Positions 9,418 through 18,570 of a DNA stretch of 64,000 nucleotides are shown piece after piece. The translations under genes and the position numbers were made by a program. Origin of the DNA: Cyclobacteriaceae bacterium (GTDB taxonomy: Bacteria > Bacteroidota > Bacteroidia > Cytophagales > Cyclobacteriaceae). Each line of letters begins with the position of its first letter. Position 1 is the first letter of the stretch. The stretch lies in the NCBI GenBank assembly GCA_016787605.1, contig JAEUUE010000045.1, positions 38,665 to 102,664 on the forward strand, written 5' to 3'. The notes below the pieces were generated by a model that was given only the letters and a program-made list of their open reading frames with translations, searched no databases and had not been told where the DNA came from.

Positions 9418-10085
9418 TAAATACTTCCTTTAAACACTAAGGCGTAGCGTCCGAATTGATCTGAGGTAACCGGCTTAAGGGAATAACATTCACCCTGTCT
9501 CCTGCGGAGCAGCTTCAGCAACGGGTGAAGGTAATCGCGCTTATGTACATCGTCAAAAACGACGATTCCTCCGGGAGCCAGCCGGTCAAGAATTGCCTCG
9601 ACATAGTTGATGCGCACCTCCACAAAGTTCAGGTCGTGCAGGATCAAATCAAATGGATCCTGCCGGGCATTAAGGAAATCCTGTAGCAAGAGGAGGTTCT
9701 CCGTTTCCAGTCCCTGATGAGCCAGGAATTGTGCGGTCTTTTGCAACCACGCGCTGTCGTCATCCACCGAAACGGTGGTTACCCCGGGGTTCAACGAGGC
9801 ATACGACCTCAGGACAAAAGAGCTGAATCCCGAACCCAGATCAAGAAGCCGTCGTGGCTGTCTCGATTTACAGGCGGCACAGAGGAAGGCGCCCAACTCG
9901 AGGGACGCCGCCATGTCGGCCCGGGAAACGCGATCGATATAATCGCGATGAACAGGCTTTAAATGAAGAAGACACTCGTTGAAATGGGCCTCAAAATCCG
10001 GGAACAAGCCCTTAGCCGAATCAAACGACTTAATACGTTGATGCAGTCTGAAATAATCGATTCTACGGAATATTCTGGAAATCAT
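9417..10085 (-). CDS. Class I SAM-dependent methyltransferase
   Basis: 222 aa from the ATG at 10085, which overlaps the wzt TGA as ATGA; a longer frame to 10115 overlaps wzt by 34 bases and is less likely. The SAM motif LLDLGSGFSSF is at 80-90, followed by SVDDD (motif II) and DLILHDL and GGIVVFDDVHKRDY, the order found in small O-methyltransferases. The acidic DD near the end could hold a metal ion. With the two FkbM genes this makes three methyltransferases in one export operon. The target, sugar or lipid carrier, is unknown. Confidence 0.82.
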   Translation of the reverse strand: MISRIFRRIDYFRLHQRIKSFDSAKGLFPDFEAHFNECLLHLKPVHRDYIDRVSRADMAASLELGAFLCAACKSRQPRRLLDLGSGFSSFVLRSYASLNPGVTTVSVDDDSAWLQKTAQFLAHQGLETENLLLLQDFLNARQDPFDLILHDLNFVEVRINYVEAILDRLAPGGIVVFDDVHKRDYLHPLLKLLRRRQGECYSLKPVTSDQFGRYALVFKGSI

Positions 10086-11320
10086 GACGGGATATCCGTG
10101 GGGTGGGCTGACCATGTGACATTGTCGATAAAGACCCGGTTGATTTCTTTGTCAGGAAGCAAGCCACTCGAAGTGAAGGCGGCCGGCTCTACGGCAAATC
10201 GAATACAATCACGAAGCACTTCAAGATCATGGAACCCGTTGCCAAAGTGCACATCCAGGCTGTATTGCCCCTCGAATAACGGGAGCCGCGGGATCCGTGC
10301 GGAGAGATAGCCGGCGCGGAGAGACTTTTCGGTCATCGCACCCGAATAGTGCTTGTTGTTCACCCCGATCAATGGGCTTTGCTGGCTGTCCTTGACAATG
10401 AGGCCAAGAATCGGTGAATCCAAAGGCTCTTTAGACTGAAAGTAGACCCTCACTTCCATTTGACAACCCATATACAAGGTGCCGGTTACATTGCCATCAC
10501 AAAGAAGTTCAATGCGCTGTACGGGACCTTGATGACTTTCCGGCATGACGATAAATCCGGCAGGGTCAGTGGCATCCGTTGCAGAACTCCCCAGGTAATG
10601 ACGAACTGTCTCTTCCGAAGGACCGGAGTAAGCCAGTTTGCCCTGATCAATCCACAGCGCCCGTGAACACATTCGGGTGATCGCGGACATATTGTGGCTT
10701 ACAAAGAGTATCGTACGACCGCTCCGGGTGACATCTTCCATCTTTCCCAGGCACTTCCGCTGAAATTCGGCGTCACCGACAGCCAGCACCTCATCAATAA
10801 TCAGAATCTCCGGTTCCAGGAATGCGGCAACCGCAAACGCGAGCCGGAGTTGCATGCCACTTGAATAATGCTTTAATGGCGTGTCCAGGAATTTTTCGGT
10901 ACCCGCGAAAGCCACGATCGCGTCGAATTGCCGGTCGATCTCCTGCTTCCGCATCCCTAGCATCGAGCCATTGAGGTATACATTTTCCCGTCCTGTCAAT
11001 TCCGGATGAAAGCCCGTTCCCACCTCCAGCAAACTCGCCACACGCCCGCGGACCAGGATGCGGCCCCGCGTTGGCGGTGTGATTCGTGAAAGGATTTTGA
11101 GGAGGGTGGATTTTCCCGCGCCATTCTTCCCGATGACTCCAACCGATTCTCCCCGCTGGACGTCGAAACTGATATCCCTCAACGCCCAGAAATCTTCGGA
11201 GACAGCCGGTGACCTACGCATCCAGCCGCTCAGCGACTCCCTCAGGCTGAGGTAAGGTTGCGTCTCGTGGTTTATCCTGAACCTCTTCGATATCCCTTGA
11301 ATTTCCAGTATGGGCTTCAT
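10082..11320 (-). CDS. wzt: Polysaccharide ABC exporter ATPase with C-terminal glycan-binding domain (Wzt type)
   Basis: 412 aa. Walker A GKNGAGKS at 64-71, signature SSGMQLR at 153-159, Walker B ILIIDE at 172-177 and switch SHN at 208-210. The nucleotide-binding domain ends near 240. The remaining roughly 170 residues form a beta-rich domain with the position and size of Wzt-C, which in O9a-type systems recognises the modified non-reducing end of the polymer before export. The N-terminus LRDISFDVQRGESVGVIGKNG is typical of the capsule/O-antigen (TagH/Wzt) subgroup. The permease gene lies 5 bases upstream. Confidence 0.93.
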   Translation of the reverse strand: MKPILEIQGISKRFRINHETQPYLSLRESLSGWMRRSPAVSEDFWALRDISFDVQRGESVGVIGKNGAGKSTLLKILSRITPPTRGRILVRGRVASLLEVGTGFHPELTGRENVYLNGSMLGMRKQEIDRQFDAIVAFAGTEKFLDTPLKHYSSGMQLRLAFAVAAFLEPEILIIDEVLAVGDAEFQRKCLGKMEDVTRSGRTILFVSHNMSAITRMCSRALWIDQGKLAYSGPSEETVRHYLGSSATDATDPAGFIVMPESHQGPVQRIELLCDGNVTGTLYMGCQMEVRVYFQSKEPLDSPILGLIVKDSQQSPLIGVNNKHYSGAMTEKSLRAGYLSARIPRLPLFEGQYSLDVHFGNGFHDLEVLRDCIRFAVEPAAFTSSGLLPDKEINRVFIDNVTWSAHPTDIPS

Positions 11321-11325
11321 GGATA

Positions 11326-12162
11326 TCAGGCGAGGTCGGCAAAAAAGGATTCCACTTTCCGGAAATAGGCGATGCCTGCGACCAGGAAGATCACATTCGA
11401 TACCAGGCTAATGATCAGCAACGTGGCATCTGGCTCAGTTGCGGCGAAAGGCAGGCGAAACACTGCAACGGCCGCGTACATGGGGTTCAGGGCCATGATC
11501 TCCTGGATCCAGCGCTGCCCGATCATCGACACGGGGTAAATGACGGGCGTCACGAACAGTAGCACTTGTACCAGAAACGGGATCACATACCGGAAGTCGC
11601 GGAACTTCACATTGAGCGCCGCCAGCAGGCAGCCCGGCCCCAGGGTTGCGAGGATGGTCAGCAGGACTCCCGAGGGCCAGCACCAGAGAGCCCTCATCAG
11701 TTCAACTTCCGGCTGATAGTAAATCAGCAAAGGAATGAAGACCACCAACGACATGAGAAAATCGAAAAGGCTTACCAGGATTGAGGACAGGGGAATGATG
11801 AGGCGCGGAAAATAAATTTTCCGAATCACGGCTGCCTGCGTGATCATGCTTTGTCCCGCATTGGTGATCCCGGAAGAAAAGATCAGCCAGAGCATCAGGC
11901 CCGAAAAAGCAAAAACGGGATAGTCGATACCTTCGGAGGGAATGTTGAGGTTGCGCCCAAGTAGAAGAGTAAAAAGGGCTGTGAGCAACAGCGGCTGCAA
12001 AACCGCCCAGAGGAAGCCAAGCATCGTCTGCTTGTACTTGACCTTAATGTCTCGCCAGGTAAAAAAATAGAATAACTCCCGATGCTCAATTAGTTCATCC
12101 AGGTTTAGGCCGAAGGAATTTTTTGGCTTTATTTCGAGAAAGTATTCCCGTTGACTCTCCAT
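11326..12162 (-). CDS. wzm: Polysaccharide ABC exporter permease (Wzm, ABC-2 type)
   Basis: 278 aa with about six hydrophobic segments. The cytoplasmic start RELFYFFTWRDIKVKYKQTMLGFLWAVLQPLL is the hallmark of O-antigen/teichoic-acid ABC-2 permeases, carrying the amphipathic interface helix that contacts the ATPase. A half-size transporter, it would work as a dimer with two Wzt subunits to flip the lipid-linked polymer across the inner membrane. It is the first gene of the minus-strand operon. Only 28 bases separate its ATG from the divergent glycosyltransferase start at 12191, so the control region is very short or lies inside a coding region. Confidence 0.93.
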   Translation of the reverse strand: MESQREYFLEIKPKNSFGLNLDELIEHRELFYFFTWRDIKVKYKQTMLGFLWAVLQPLLLTALFTLLLGRNLNIPSEGIDYPVFAFSGLMLWLIFSSGITNAGQSMITQAAVIRKIYFPRLIIPLSSILVSLFDFLMSLVVFIPLLIYYQPEVELMRALWCWPSGVLLTILATLGPGCLLAALNVKFRDFRYVIPFLVQVLLFVTPVIYPVSMIGQRWIQEIMALNPMYAAVAVFRLPFAATEPDATLLIISLVSNVIFLVAGIAYFRKVESFFADLA

Positions 12163-12190
12163 GAATCGCCGTTAGGTGCGCCTCGCAAAA

Positions 12191-13285
12191 ATGCAGAAAA
12201 ATAACAGAACTATACTTTTTCTGGCGCCCTATCCCTTCGGCCAGGCCCCGTCACAACGCTTTCGGTTTGAGCAGTACCTCGATATTCTCCGGCAAGAAGG
12301 ATTTGAGGTTCAATTGCATTCCTTTCTCGATGATGCAGGATGGAGAGTGCTCTACAAGAGAGGTCACGTTGCACAAAAATCAATCGCCATCCTCGGAGGG
12401 TTTCTCCGACGGTTCGCCCTGCTTTTTGGCCCTGTATTCCGGGCCGATGTCGTGTTCATCCACCGTGAAGCCACACCGGTTGGACCCCCGCTTTTTGAAT
12501 TCCTTATTGCCCGGCTGCTCCGCAAACCGGTTGTCTATGACTTTGATGACGCCATCTGGTTACCCAACACGAGTGAGGAGAACAGGTTTGCAGGCTGGAT
12601 CAAATGGCACTCGAAAGTAGCGTCCATCTGCCGTTGGAGCCGCCGGGTGAGTGCGGGCAATGCGTACCTGGCCGACTTTGCCCGATCGTATAATTCCGAG
12701 GTAGTGATCAATCCCACCACGATTGATTGCACCCGCGTTCATGTACCGGCTCCACGAAAGAACGACGAAAGCCGATGCCTCACGTTGGGGTGGACCGGAA
12801 CTCACTCCACGCTCAAGTACCTGGATGCCTTCGAACCGGTATGGGCCAACCTGGTTTCTCAATTCGGGGCGGGAATCAAGTTGTTGATCATTGCCGATCG
12901 CCAGCCACCTTATACCTGGCCTCAGCTGGAATTCATCCCCTGGTCAAAGGAAACCGAAGTCCAGGACCTCTCGCGAATTGATATTGGCTTAATGCCCTTG
13001 ACCATCGACCGCTGGACCGAAGGCAAGTGCGGATTGAAGGTCCTGCAATACATGGCGTTGTCTATTCCTGCCGTCGCTTCTCCGGTAGGAGTGAACACAA
13101 AAATCATTCGCCAAGCCGAGACCGGTCTTTTGTGTGATTCACCGGATCAATGGGAAGAATCCATTGCCCGGCTGATCAGGGACCCCGCCTGGCGGAAGAC
13201 CCTCGGCGAAGCCGGTCGACAACACGTTGTCCAGTTCTACTCGGTGGACTCCAACCGGTCCAACTTCATTTCGCTTTTCCGGTAA
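12191..13285 (+). CDS. Family 4-like glycosyltransferase
   Basis: 364 aa from the ATG at 12191; a GTG at 12176 would add five residues, but the ATG gives the usual start MQKNNRTILFLAPYPF. The N-domain has the APSQRFRFEQYL stretch common in GT4-like enzymes of Bacteroidota polysaccharide loci, and YDFDDAIW at 116-123. The donor domain has EGKCGLKVLQYMALSIPAV from about Glu277, in the place of the usual EX7E region. It points away from the export operon, and its 3' end overlaps the 3' end of the opposing membrane-protein gene by 49 bases. Confidence 0.85.
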   Translation: MQKNNRTILFLAPYPFGQAPSQRFRFEQYLDILRQEGFEVQLHSFLDDAGWRVLYKRGHVAQKSIAILGGFLRRFALLFGPVFRADVVFIHREATPVGPPLFEFLIARLLRKPVVYDFDDAIWLPNTSEENRFAGWIKWHSKVASICRWSRRVSAGNAYLADFARSYNSEVVINPTTIDCTRVHVPAPRKNDESRCLTLGWTGTHSTLKYLDAFEPVWANLVSQFGAGIKLLIIADRQPPYTWPQLEFIPWSKETEVQDLSRIDIGLMPLTIDRWTEGKCGLKVLQYMALSIPAVASPVGVNTKIIRQAETGLLCDSPDQWEESIARLIRDPAWRKTLGEAGRQHVVQFYSVDSNRSNFISLFR

Positions 13286-14568
13286 TCCAGCAGCAGCACC
13301 AGGGCCGTAACGAAGAACGGCAATAGCGGAATCTTGTACCTGACCAGTGTTCCGAAATTGTAAGTGGAGGCGCCGATGGCAAACGCAAAGACGAGCGTGA
13401 AGGAAAGGGCAAAGATTACGTTGGGCTTCGCCAGGTTCCCAAAGATGGAGCCGCGCTGGCGGGCTAACACGTACAAGACAACCAGCAGAATCACGAAGCT
13501 CTCTGCAGCCGAAAACAACATCAGCGAGTTCTTCACTTCCCACAAATAAGGCCGGAACAACGACACGTTAATGGCCTGGGGAGCCAATCGAACCATCGAT
13601 TCTAAGGAACCGTCGAGCTCACCGAGGGAATACCCCGAACCGGCATATCGCCCCGACCAGTAACGGATGTCGTAGGCGGTCACGCGCGATGTCTTGGCAA
13701 TGTTACTGAGCGCGTAGCGTTCATCTTCCTCTCCGATCTTCGCTACCGTAAAGTATCCCGAGGCAATGAGGATCAGGGCCACGAAAGGCACCACCATGGC
13801 GCGGAGAATAACGGAGGGAATGCGATAAACCTGCGAGGCACCCAACCAAAGCAATACCGAAGGGAGGTAGGCCTGGAGAATGAACTTCCGGATGCTGAAG
13901 ATCAGATAAAGAGAAGCCAGCAGGAGCAGGATGTTGATTATCCGTGCTTTCCGCGCAATGAATATGAGGTAGATCTGGTACGTCGCTATCCCCAGGCAGG
14001 CCAGCGTGACGGTGTCCTTCAATACGCCACTGCCCCAGAAAAAAACGGAAGGAATGAAGAAGGCAGCAATGGCCAGCCGTCCATGAAGGTGAGGGAATTG
14101 TTTGTAGAAGGTCAGGTAAAACTGCCACGAACCAATGAAACTGAGCACGGCAAACAGGGCGGCCGTAGAGGAATAGGTCGAGAAGGTAAGCAGGTCAAAG
14201 ACGGCCGCCAGGCGGATCAACATGTAGGAGTTCGAGTCGCGGAAGAGATAAATCTGGGAGGCATACTGGTACACGTCTCCCGGGTTGCGACTGTCGGCGA
14301 ACAGGAGTTTCAGCCCATCGATCGGCGAATCCAGGAAAGCCTTCCAAACAAAACGGCTGCCATAGGTATGATACATGAACGTATCACCGCTCCCATAGTA
14401 GTACTGATAGACCACGCCTAACGCAATGGCTCCGAAAATTTTTGCTGTGAGGGCGGGAAAGTAATAAACGCGGTTGACCTCATCCGTTGCATAAGGCCTG
14501 ACCAGGAAGGCCACTCCATAGATCAGGAGTAAAAAGGCTGGCGTGACCAGTAAATCACGGAGTTCCAC
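13237..14568 (-). CDS. Polytopic membrane protein, possible glycan polymerase or GT-C enzyme
   Basis: About 443 aa. Ten or so hydrophobic segments run through most of the length, with a conserved-looking soluble patch YYYGSGDTFMYHTYGS near the N-terminus and a long loop SRVTAYDIRYWSGRYAGSGYSLGELD in the second half. The only in-frame ATG (14643) lies 70 bases inside fcl, so I prefer the GTG at 14568 just after the fcl stop; the start is uncertain. Number of segments, large periplasmic loop and position beside sugar genes fit a Wzy-like polymerase or GT-C glycosyltransferase, but no motif proves it. The 3' end overlaps the opposing GT4 gene by 49 bases. Confidence 0.7.
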   Translation of the reverse strand: MELRDLLVTPAFLLLIYGVAFLVRPYATDEVNRVYYFPALTAKIFGAIALGVVYQYYYGSGDTFMYHTYGSRFVWKAFLDSPIDGLKLLFADSRNPGDVYQYASQIYLFRDSNSYMLIRLAAVFDLLTFSTYSSTAALFAVLSFIGSWQFYLTFYKQFPHLHGRLAIAAFFIPSVFFWGSGVLKDTVTLACLGIATYQIYLIFIARKARIINILLLLASLYLIFSIRKFILQAYLPSVLLWLGASQVYRIPSVILRAMVVPFVALILIASGYFTVAKIGEEDERYALSNIAKTSRVTAYDIRYWSGRYAGSGYSLGELDGSLESMVRLAPQAINVSLFRPYLWEVKNSLMLFSAAESFVILLVVLYVLARQRGSIFGNLAKPNVIFALSFTLVFAFAIGASTYNFGTLVRYKIPLLPFFVTALVLLLDYRKSEMKLDRLESTE

Positions 14569-14573
14569 GACGT

Positions 14574-15503
14574 TCAGGATGAAAAACCTGCGGCCTGGTA
14601 GGCCCTGATTAGACCTTCCTCCAATGGGATGCGGGCGCGCCAACCTTTCTTCGCCAAGCTGGTCACATCCATCAACTTCCTCGGCGTACCATCAGGCTTT
14701 GTCGTGTCGAACACGATCTTCCCGGAATAGCCGACAATCTTCGCGACCAGCTGCGCCAGCTCACGGATGCTCAGCTCCTTCCCAGTACCCACATTGATGA
14801 AACCCGGCTCGTCGAAGCGCTCCATCAGAAACAGGCAGGCTTCCGCCAAATCATCGACGTGCATAAATTCCCGCAACGGGGTACCGGTACCCCACACCAC
14901 CACCTCCGGAGCGTCTTGCTTTCTTGCCTCATGGAATTTTCTCAGCAAGGCAGGAATTACATGGCTCGTCTGCAGGTCATAATTGTCGTTCGGCCCGTAG
15001 AGGTTGGTCGGCATCGCCGAAATGAAATGGCACCCGTACTGGCTCCGGTAGGCATCGCACATCTTGATCCCCGCAATCTTGGCAATGGCGTAGGGCTCGT
15101 TGGTGGGCTCCAGCAGACCCGTGAGAAGGTAGTCTTCCTTCAGCGGCTGCGGCGCCAGCTTGGGATAGATGCAGGAGCTCCCCAGGAACAACAATTTTTT
15201 AACACCTGCCCGGTACGACTCGTGGATCACATGGCTCTGGATCATCAGGTTGTCGTAGAGAAACTCTGCCCGGTAGGTGTTGTTGGCGACAATGCCGCCC
15301 ACTTTCGCGGCAGCAAGGAAAACGTAATCCGGTTTTTCCGCCTGAAAGAATGTGCGTACCGCGGCCCCGTCACGCAAGTCCAATTCGGACGAGCTGCGAA
15401 GGACCAGGTTATTGAATCCTTCCAATTGCAGGCGCCGCACGATGGCTGAGCCAACCATGCCCCGGTGCCCGGCGACAAAAATCTTTGAAGCTTCTTCCAT
15501 CAT
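14574..15503 (-). CDS. fcl: GDP-L-fucose synthase
   Basis: 309 aa, the normal family length. AGHRGMVG at 11-18 binds NADP, GSSCIYP at 108-114 carries the catalytic serine, and Tyr138/Lys142 in EPYAIAK complete the SDR triad. The enzyme does the 3,5-epimerisation and 4-reduction of GDP-4-keto-6-deoxymannose to GDP-L-fucose in the cytoplasm. Its start (ATGATG) overlaps the gmd TGA as ATGA, so synthesis is probably coupled to gmd. The product would feed fucosyltransferases for the surface glycan encoded next door or for protein glycosylation. Confidence 0.95.
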   Translation of the reverse strand: MMEEASKIFVAGHRGMVGSAIVRRLQLEGFNNLVLRSSSELDLRDGAAVRTFFQAEKPDYVFLAAAKVGGIVANNTYRAEFLYDNLMIQSHVIHESYRAGVKKLLFLGSSCIYPKLAPQPLKEDYLLTGLLEPTNEPYAIAKIAGIKMCDAYRSQYGCHFISAMPTNLYGPNDNYDLQTSHVIPALLRKFHEARKQDAPEVVVWGTGTPLREFMHVDDLAEACLFLMERFDEPGFINVGTGKELSIRELAQLVAKIVGYSGKIVFDTTKPDGTPRKLMDVTSLAKKGWRARIPLEEGLIRAYQAAGFSS

Positions 15504-16621
15504 TCCATTCTGCGCAACACGGTATAGCCGCCCTGTTTCAGGTGGAGATCACGGCGGAAAATATCGAGGTCGGAGGCCACCATTTCGTTGACCATTGCTT
15601 CCAGGGTATGGCTTGGACTCCAGCCCAGCTTGGCCTTAGCCTTTGAAGCGTCACCGATCAGCAAGTCGACCTCGGTAGGCCGGAAGTAGCGCGGGTCTAC
15701 CTCCACCACCACCTGGCCGGGTTTGACCTGGAATTCTGGTGTTGAGCAACTCACCACCACGCCCTGCTCTTTCTCCCCTTTTCCCCGGAATGAAATCTCA
15801 ATACCCGCGGAGGCAAAGGCCATGATGCAAAAATCACGCACGGTAGTGGTCTTCCCCGTAGCGATCACGAAATCTTCCGGCTCCGGTTGCTGGAGCATCA
15901 TCCACATCGCTTCCACATAGTCTTTCGCGTGACCCCAGTCACGGCGGGCAGCGAGATTTCCGATAAAAATCCGGTCCGACAACCCCAGGGCGATCTGGGC
16001 TACCCCCCGGGTGATTTTCCGAGTCACGAACGTTTCGCCGCGCAACGGGCTCTCGTGGTTGAAAAGAATTCCGTTGCAGGCAAAGATGTCATACGCCTCC
16101 CGGTAGTTTACCGTGATCCAATAGGCATACAATTTCGCTACGCCATAAGGCGACCTAGGATAGAACGGAGTCTTCTCCGACTGGGGCACCTCCTGCACCA
16201 AGCCGTACAATTCAGAACTGGATGCCTGGTAAAACTTGGTCTTCTTGGTAAGCCCCAGCAGCCGGACAGCCTCCAGGATCCGCAAGGTTCCCACCCCGTC
16301 GGCGTTGGCCGTGTATTCGGGCTCCTCAAAGGAGACCTTCACATGACTCATGGCGCCGAGGTTGTAGATCTCATCGGGCTTGATGTCGGCGATGATACGC
16401 GTGATGTTCATCGCATCAGTAAGGTCGCCATAATGCAGGTGGAAATTGGCGCCCCGCTCATGAGGGTCCTGGTACAGGTGATCGATGCGCGCGGTGTTCA
16501 ACAGCGAGGAACGCCGCTTAATGCCGTGCACTTCGTATCCTTTGTTCAGCAGGAACTCACTGAGATAGGCTCCATCCTGCCCGGTGACACCGGTTAGTAA
16601 CGCCTTCTTTTTCAACGTCAA
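15500..16621 (-). CDS. gmd: GDP-mannose 4,6-dehydratase
   Basis: 373 aa, full length. [10 protein letters not shown] at 11-20 is the diagnostic NADP-binding motif, SSSELYG at 134-140 holds the active-site Ser/Glu, and Tyr159/Lys163 sit in SPYGVAK. Later motifs [20 protein letters not shown] and [11 protein letters not shown] are family hallmarks. It converts GDP-mannose to GDP-4-keto-6-deoxymannose, the first step to GDP-fucose. The GDP-mannose donor can come from the manC gene about 8 kb away. Confidence 0.96.
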   Translation of the reverse strand: MTLKKKALLTGVTGQDGAYLSEFLLNKGYEVHGIKRRSSLLNTARIDHLYQDPHERGANFHLHYGDLTDAMNITRIIADIKPDEIYNLGAMSHVKVSFEEPEYTANADGVGTLRILEAVRLLGLTKKTKFYQASSSELYGLVQEVPQSEKTPFYPRSPYGVAKLYAYWITVNYREAYDIFACNGILFNHESPLRGETFVTRKITRGVAQIALGLSDRIFIGNLAARRDWGHAKDYVEAMWMMLQQPEPEDFVIATGKTTTVRDFCIMAFASAGIEISFRGKGEKEQGVVVSCSTPEFQVKPGQVVVEVDPRYFRPTEVDLLIGDASKAKAKLGWSPSHTLEAMVNEMVASDLDIFRRDLHLKQGGYTVLRRME

Positions 16622-16635
16622 TCTCTGTTTAGTGG

Positions 16636-17817
16636 TTAATCTCCCTTATCCAAGTTCTTCAGACGGCGCTTGGCATCCTTGAACGCTTCATCCTTCCGCC
16701 CGGCCTTCTTCTTTACGTCTTCGAAATACTTACGGGCCAGTTTCTTGTCGCCCTCTTTGCCCGCGATCTCGCCCAGAGCAATCAGGCTGTAAAGATAATA
16801 GCCTGATTGGGTTGCCCCCGTCTCTTCGGCAAACTTCACGGTTTGCCCGTAGTACTTTTTCGCCTCATCGCGGTTATTGCGGAAGTCTCCCAACTGCCCC
16901 AGAAAGAAGGCAGCATAGCGACCGCTGGTGGCCTCATAGCCCAGGTCGCCGCTGTCGATCCGGGTGAGGATGGCCTTTGACTCCCGTTCCATGTCCGCGT
17001 ACATCCCCCGCGTGTACAGCATCCGTGCATAGTAACGGTGGAAGTACGGGTTGTCCGGGTAGGTCTTGAACAGGTATTCGGCAATCTGCATGGCCTGCTC
17101 ATTCTTGTTTTCGTAGCTATTGTAAATACGCATCAGCCAGACCATCGCTTCCGTACGGGTATAGAACGCATTGAACGACACCTCCCTCAATTGTTTCAGG
17201 CCCAACTCCTTGTCGCCCTTGGGGAAGAACCACAGCAACGGCTTCAGCGCGGGGTAGTTCTCCCGTACCCACACCGAGAAATAATTGTACAGCGCATCAC
17301 CAAATAACAGCTCCGGACTGAGGTATTCTTTTTCCTTGCACTCCTCGAGAAATTTCAAGGCGCGCTTGCCCGCCACGGCGGCCTTGCGCCACTCTTTCCT
17401 GTCCTCATCGGAATACAAGCGCCCCTTGAACCCATAGGCGGCGGCGAGAAAGAAAGCCGCTTCAATGCGGTACTCCGGCACCTTGTCGTGCAATTGCTCA
17501 GCTACCTGGATGGTGCTGTCCATGTAGGCCAGGAACCGGTCGTCGTGATCCCGGTTTTCAATGCTGGGCATGATCTTCCACCATTCGCTCAGCCCCAGCA
17601 GGAAATAGGGCAAGGGATGCCACTGGTACTTCTGCTTGAACCAACGGAATTGCTGTTCAGCTTTCGCAAACTTGAAATTGTATAAATCGTTCAATGCCTG
17701 CGTGGCTTCCAGTTGAATCGTGATATTGGAGATCAGGATCAACGTCGTGTCCTTTCGTTCCTGGGCGGCCGTTCGCCCGAAACAAAACACCAAAAGGAAG
17801 GCAAGTCCTATTTTCAC
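16636..17817 (-). CDS. Secreted TPR-repeat protein
   Basis: About 393 aa. The open frame extends far upstream (to 18393), but that part lies antisense over the next gene and has no protein-like composition. The GTG at 17817 opens a signal peptide ([18 protein letters not shown] before QERKD), so I take it as the start; a TTG at 17829 is the alternative. A TATTTTTG box lies just upstream. The mature part is helical with repeated TPR-like pairs, such as [30 protein letters not shown] and a run of A/Y/G at helix contacts. It is predicted periplasmic and probably a scaffold; the partner is unknown. Confidence 0.8.
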   Translation of the reverse strand: MKIGLAFLLVFCFGRTAAQERKDTTLILISNITIQLEATQALNDLYNFKFAKAEQQFRWFKQKYQWHPLPYFLLGLSEWWKIMPSIENRDHDDRFLAYMDSTIQVAEQLHDKVPEYRIEAAFFLAAAYGFKGRLYSDEDRKEWRKAAVAGKRALKFLEECKEKEYLSPELLFGDALYNYFSVWVRENYPALKPLLWFFPKGDKELGLKQLREVSFNAFYTRTEAMVWLMRIYNSYENKNEQAMQIAEYLFKTYPDNPYFHRYYARMLYTRGMYADMERESKAILTRIDSGDLGYEATSGRYAAFFLGQLGDFRNNRDEAKKYYGQTVKFAEETGATQSGYYLYSLIALGEIAGKEGDKKLARKYFEDVKKKAGRKDEAFKDAKRRLKNLDKGD

Positions 17818-17834
17818 TGTATCTTTCAACCCCG

Positions 17835-17842
17835 CAAAAATA
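17835..17842 (-). promoter_or_regulatory. Bacteroidota-type -7 box for the TPR gene
   Basis: Minus-strand TATTTTTG matches the Bacteroidota -7 consensus TAnnTTTG, followed by GC, 17 bases before the proposed GTG start. I found no TTG at the expected 19-21 base spacing, so this is a motif match only. Confidence 0.45.
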
Positions 17843-17865
17843 GCATTGCGGACGCAAGTATTCGC

Positions 17866-18492
17866 ATGAGCCCCGAAGACGACGCCTCGATCTACTCCCA
17901 TTCCAAGCGACAGTTGTTCTTGCTGATCTGCCTGAGCACACTCGTACTTCTGTTTGTCAAGAAGTCGATGATCGAAAATGAAACGGCGGCCTTCGAGTTC
18001 CTCGCCGACCAGCCGGCCGGCTCGGTCCTCCACCTTCGCAGCGCTCTCCAGTATATCTCCATACCCCTGATCTATGCCTGGAAATTTACCGCGCTCGGCT
18101 TCGTCATCTGGGTAGGGTGCTTTCTGTTCGGATATCGCGTGACCTACTCTCAATGCTGGAAGATTGTGCTTGTTGCTGAGTTTGTATTCCTGGTACCGGA
18201 GTTGATCAAGATCGCCTGGTTCTTCTTTGTGGTGCGCGACCCGAACTTCTATGAAATCGGGGCCTTCTATCCGCTGTCGGTGATGAACCTCCTCGACTAT
18301 CAAACGCTGGATGCCGCCTACAGTTATCCCAGCAAGGCCCTGAACCTGTTCGAGCCGATGTATTGGTACCTCCTCGTGTTGGGAATAACCCATTTTACCC
18401 GGAGGGAAAAACGTGCGGCCTGGATCATTGTCCTCGGCTTCTATTTGCCGGTTTTCCTGCTTTGGCTCCTATTCTATAGTATCGTATACTAA
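17866..18492 (+). CDS. Integral membrane protein, resembling Yip1-domain proteins
   Basis: 208 aa from the ATG at 17866; a longer frame to 17713 runs antisense through the start of the TPR gene. A first segment (LFLLICLSTLVLLFVKK) is followed by a short extracytoplasmic stretch and four more hydrophobic helices. The pattern, with a polar ENETAAFEFLADQ stretch and an LDYQTLDAAYSYPSKALNLFE region before the last helices, resembles Bacteroidota Yip1/YIP-like proteins, but I do not see a decisive motif. It lies head-to-head with the TPR gene (48 bases apart) and 78 bases before the GT117 gene, so it could share a transcript with the latter. Confidence 0.75.
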   Translation: MSPEDDASIYSHSKRQLFLLICLSTLVLLFVKKSMIENETAAFEFLADQPAGSVLHLRSALQYISIPLIYAWKFTALGFVIWVGCFLFGYRVTYSQCWKIVLVAEFVFLVPELIKIAWFFFVVRDPNFYEIGAFYPLSVMNLLDYQTLDAAYSYPSKALNLFEPMYWYLLVLGITHFTRREKRAAWIIVLGFYLPVFLLWLLFYSIVY

Positions 18493-18536
18493 CCGGGGTT
18501 TTTTGCCCAAATTGGCGCTGTTGCCGGCGGATTGAC

Positions 18537-18544
18537 TATTTTCG
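18537..18544 (+). promoter_or_regulatory. Possible -7 box for the GT117 gene
   Basis: TATTTTCG resembles TAnnTTTG with one change and is followed by CCC. It lies 26 bases before the ATG at 18571. A TTG at 18512 is 22 bases away, slightly outside the usual spacing. Confidence 0.35.
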
Positions 18545-18570
18545 CCCCTTACATTCTGCGTTTTCAACAC

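Noticed and set aside
17818-18393. N-terminal extension of the TPR protein
   Set aside because: It is antisense to the membrane protein gene at 17866 and has no hydrophobic leader of its own; the GTG at 17817 gives a signal peptide.
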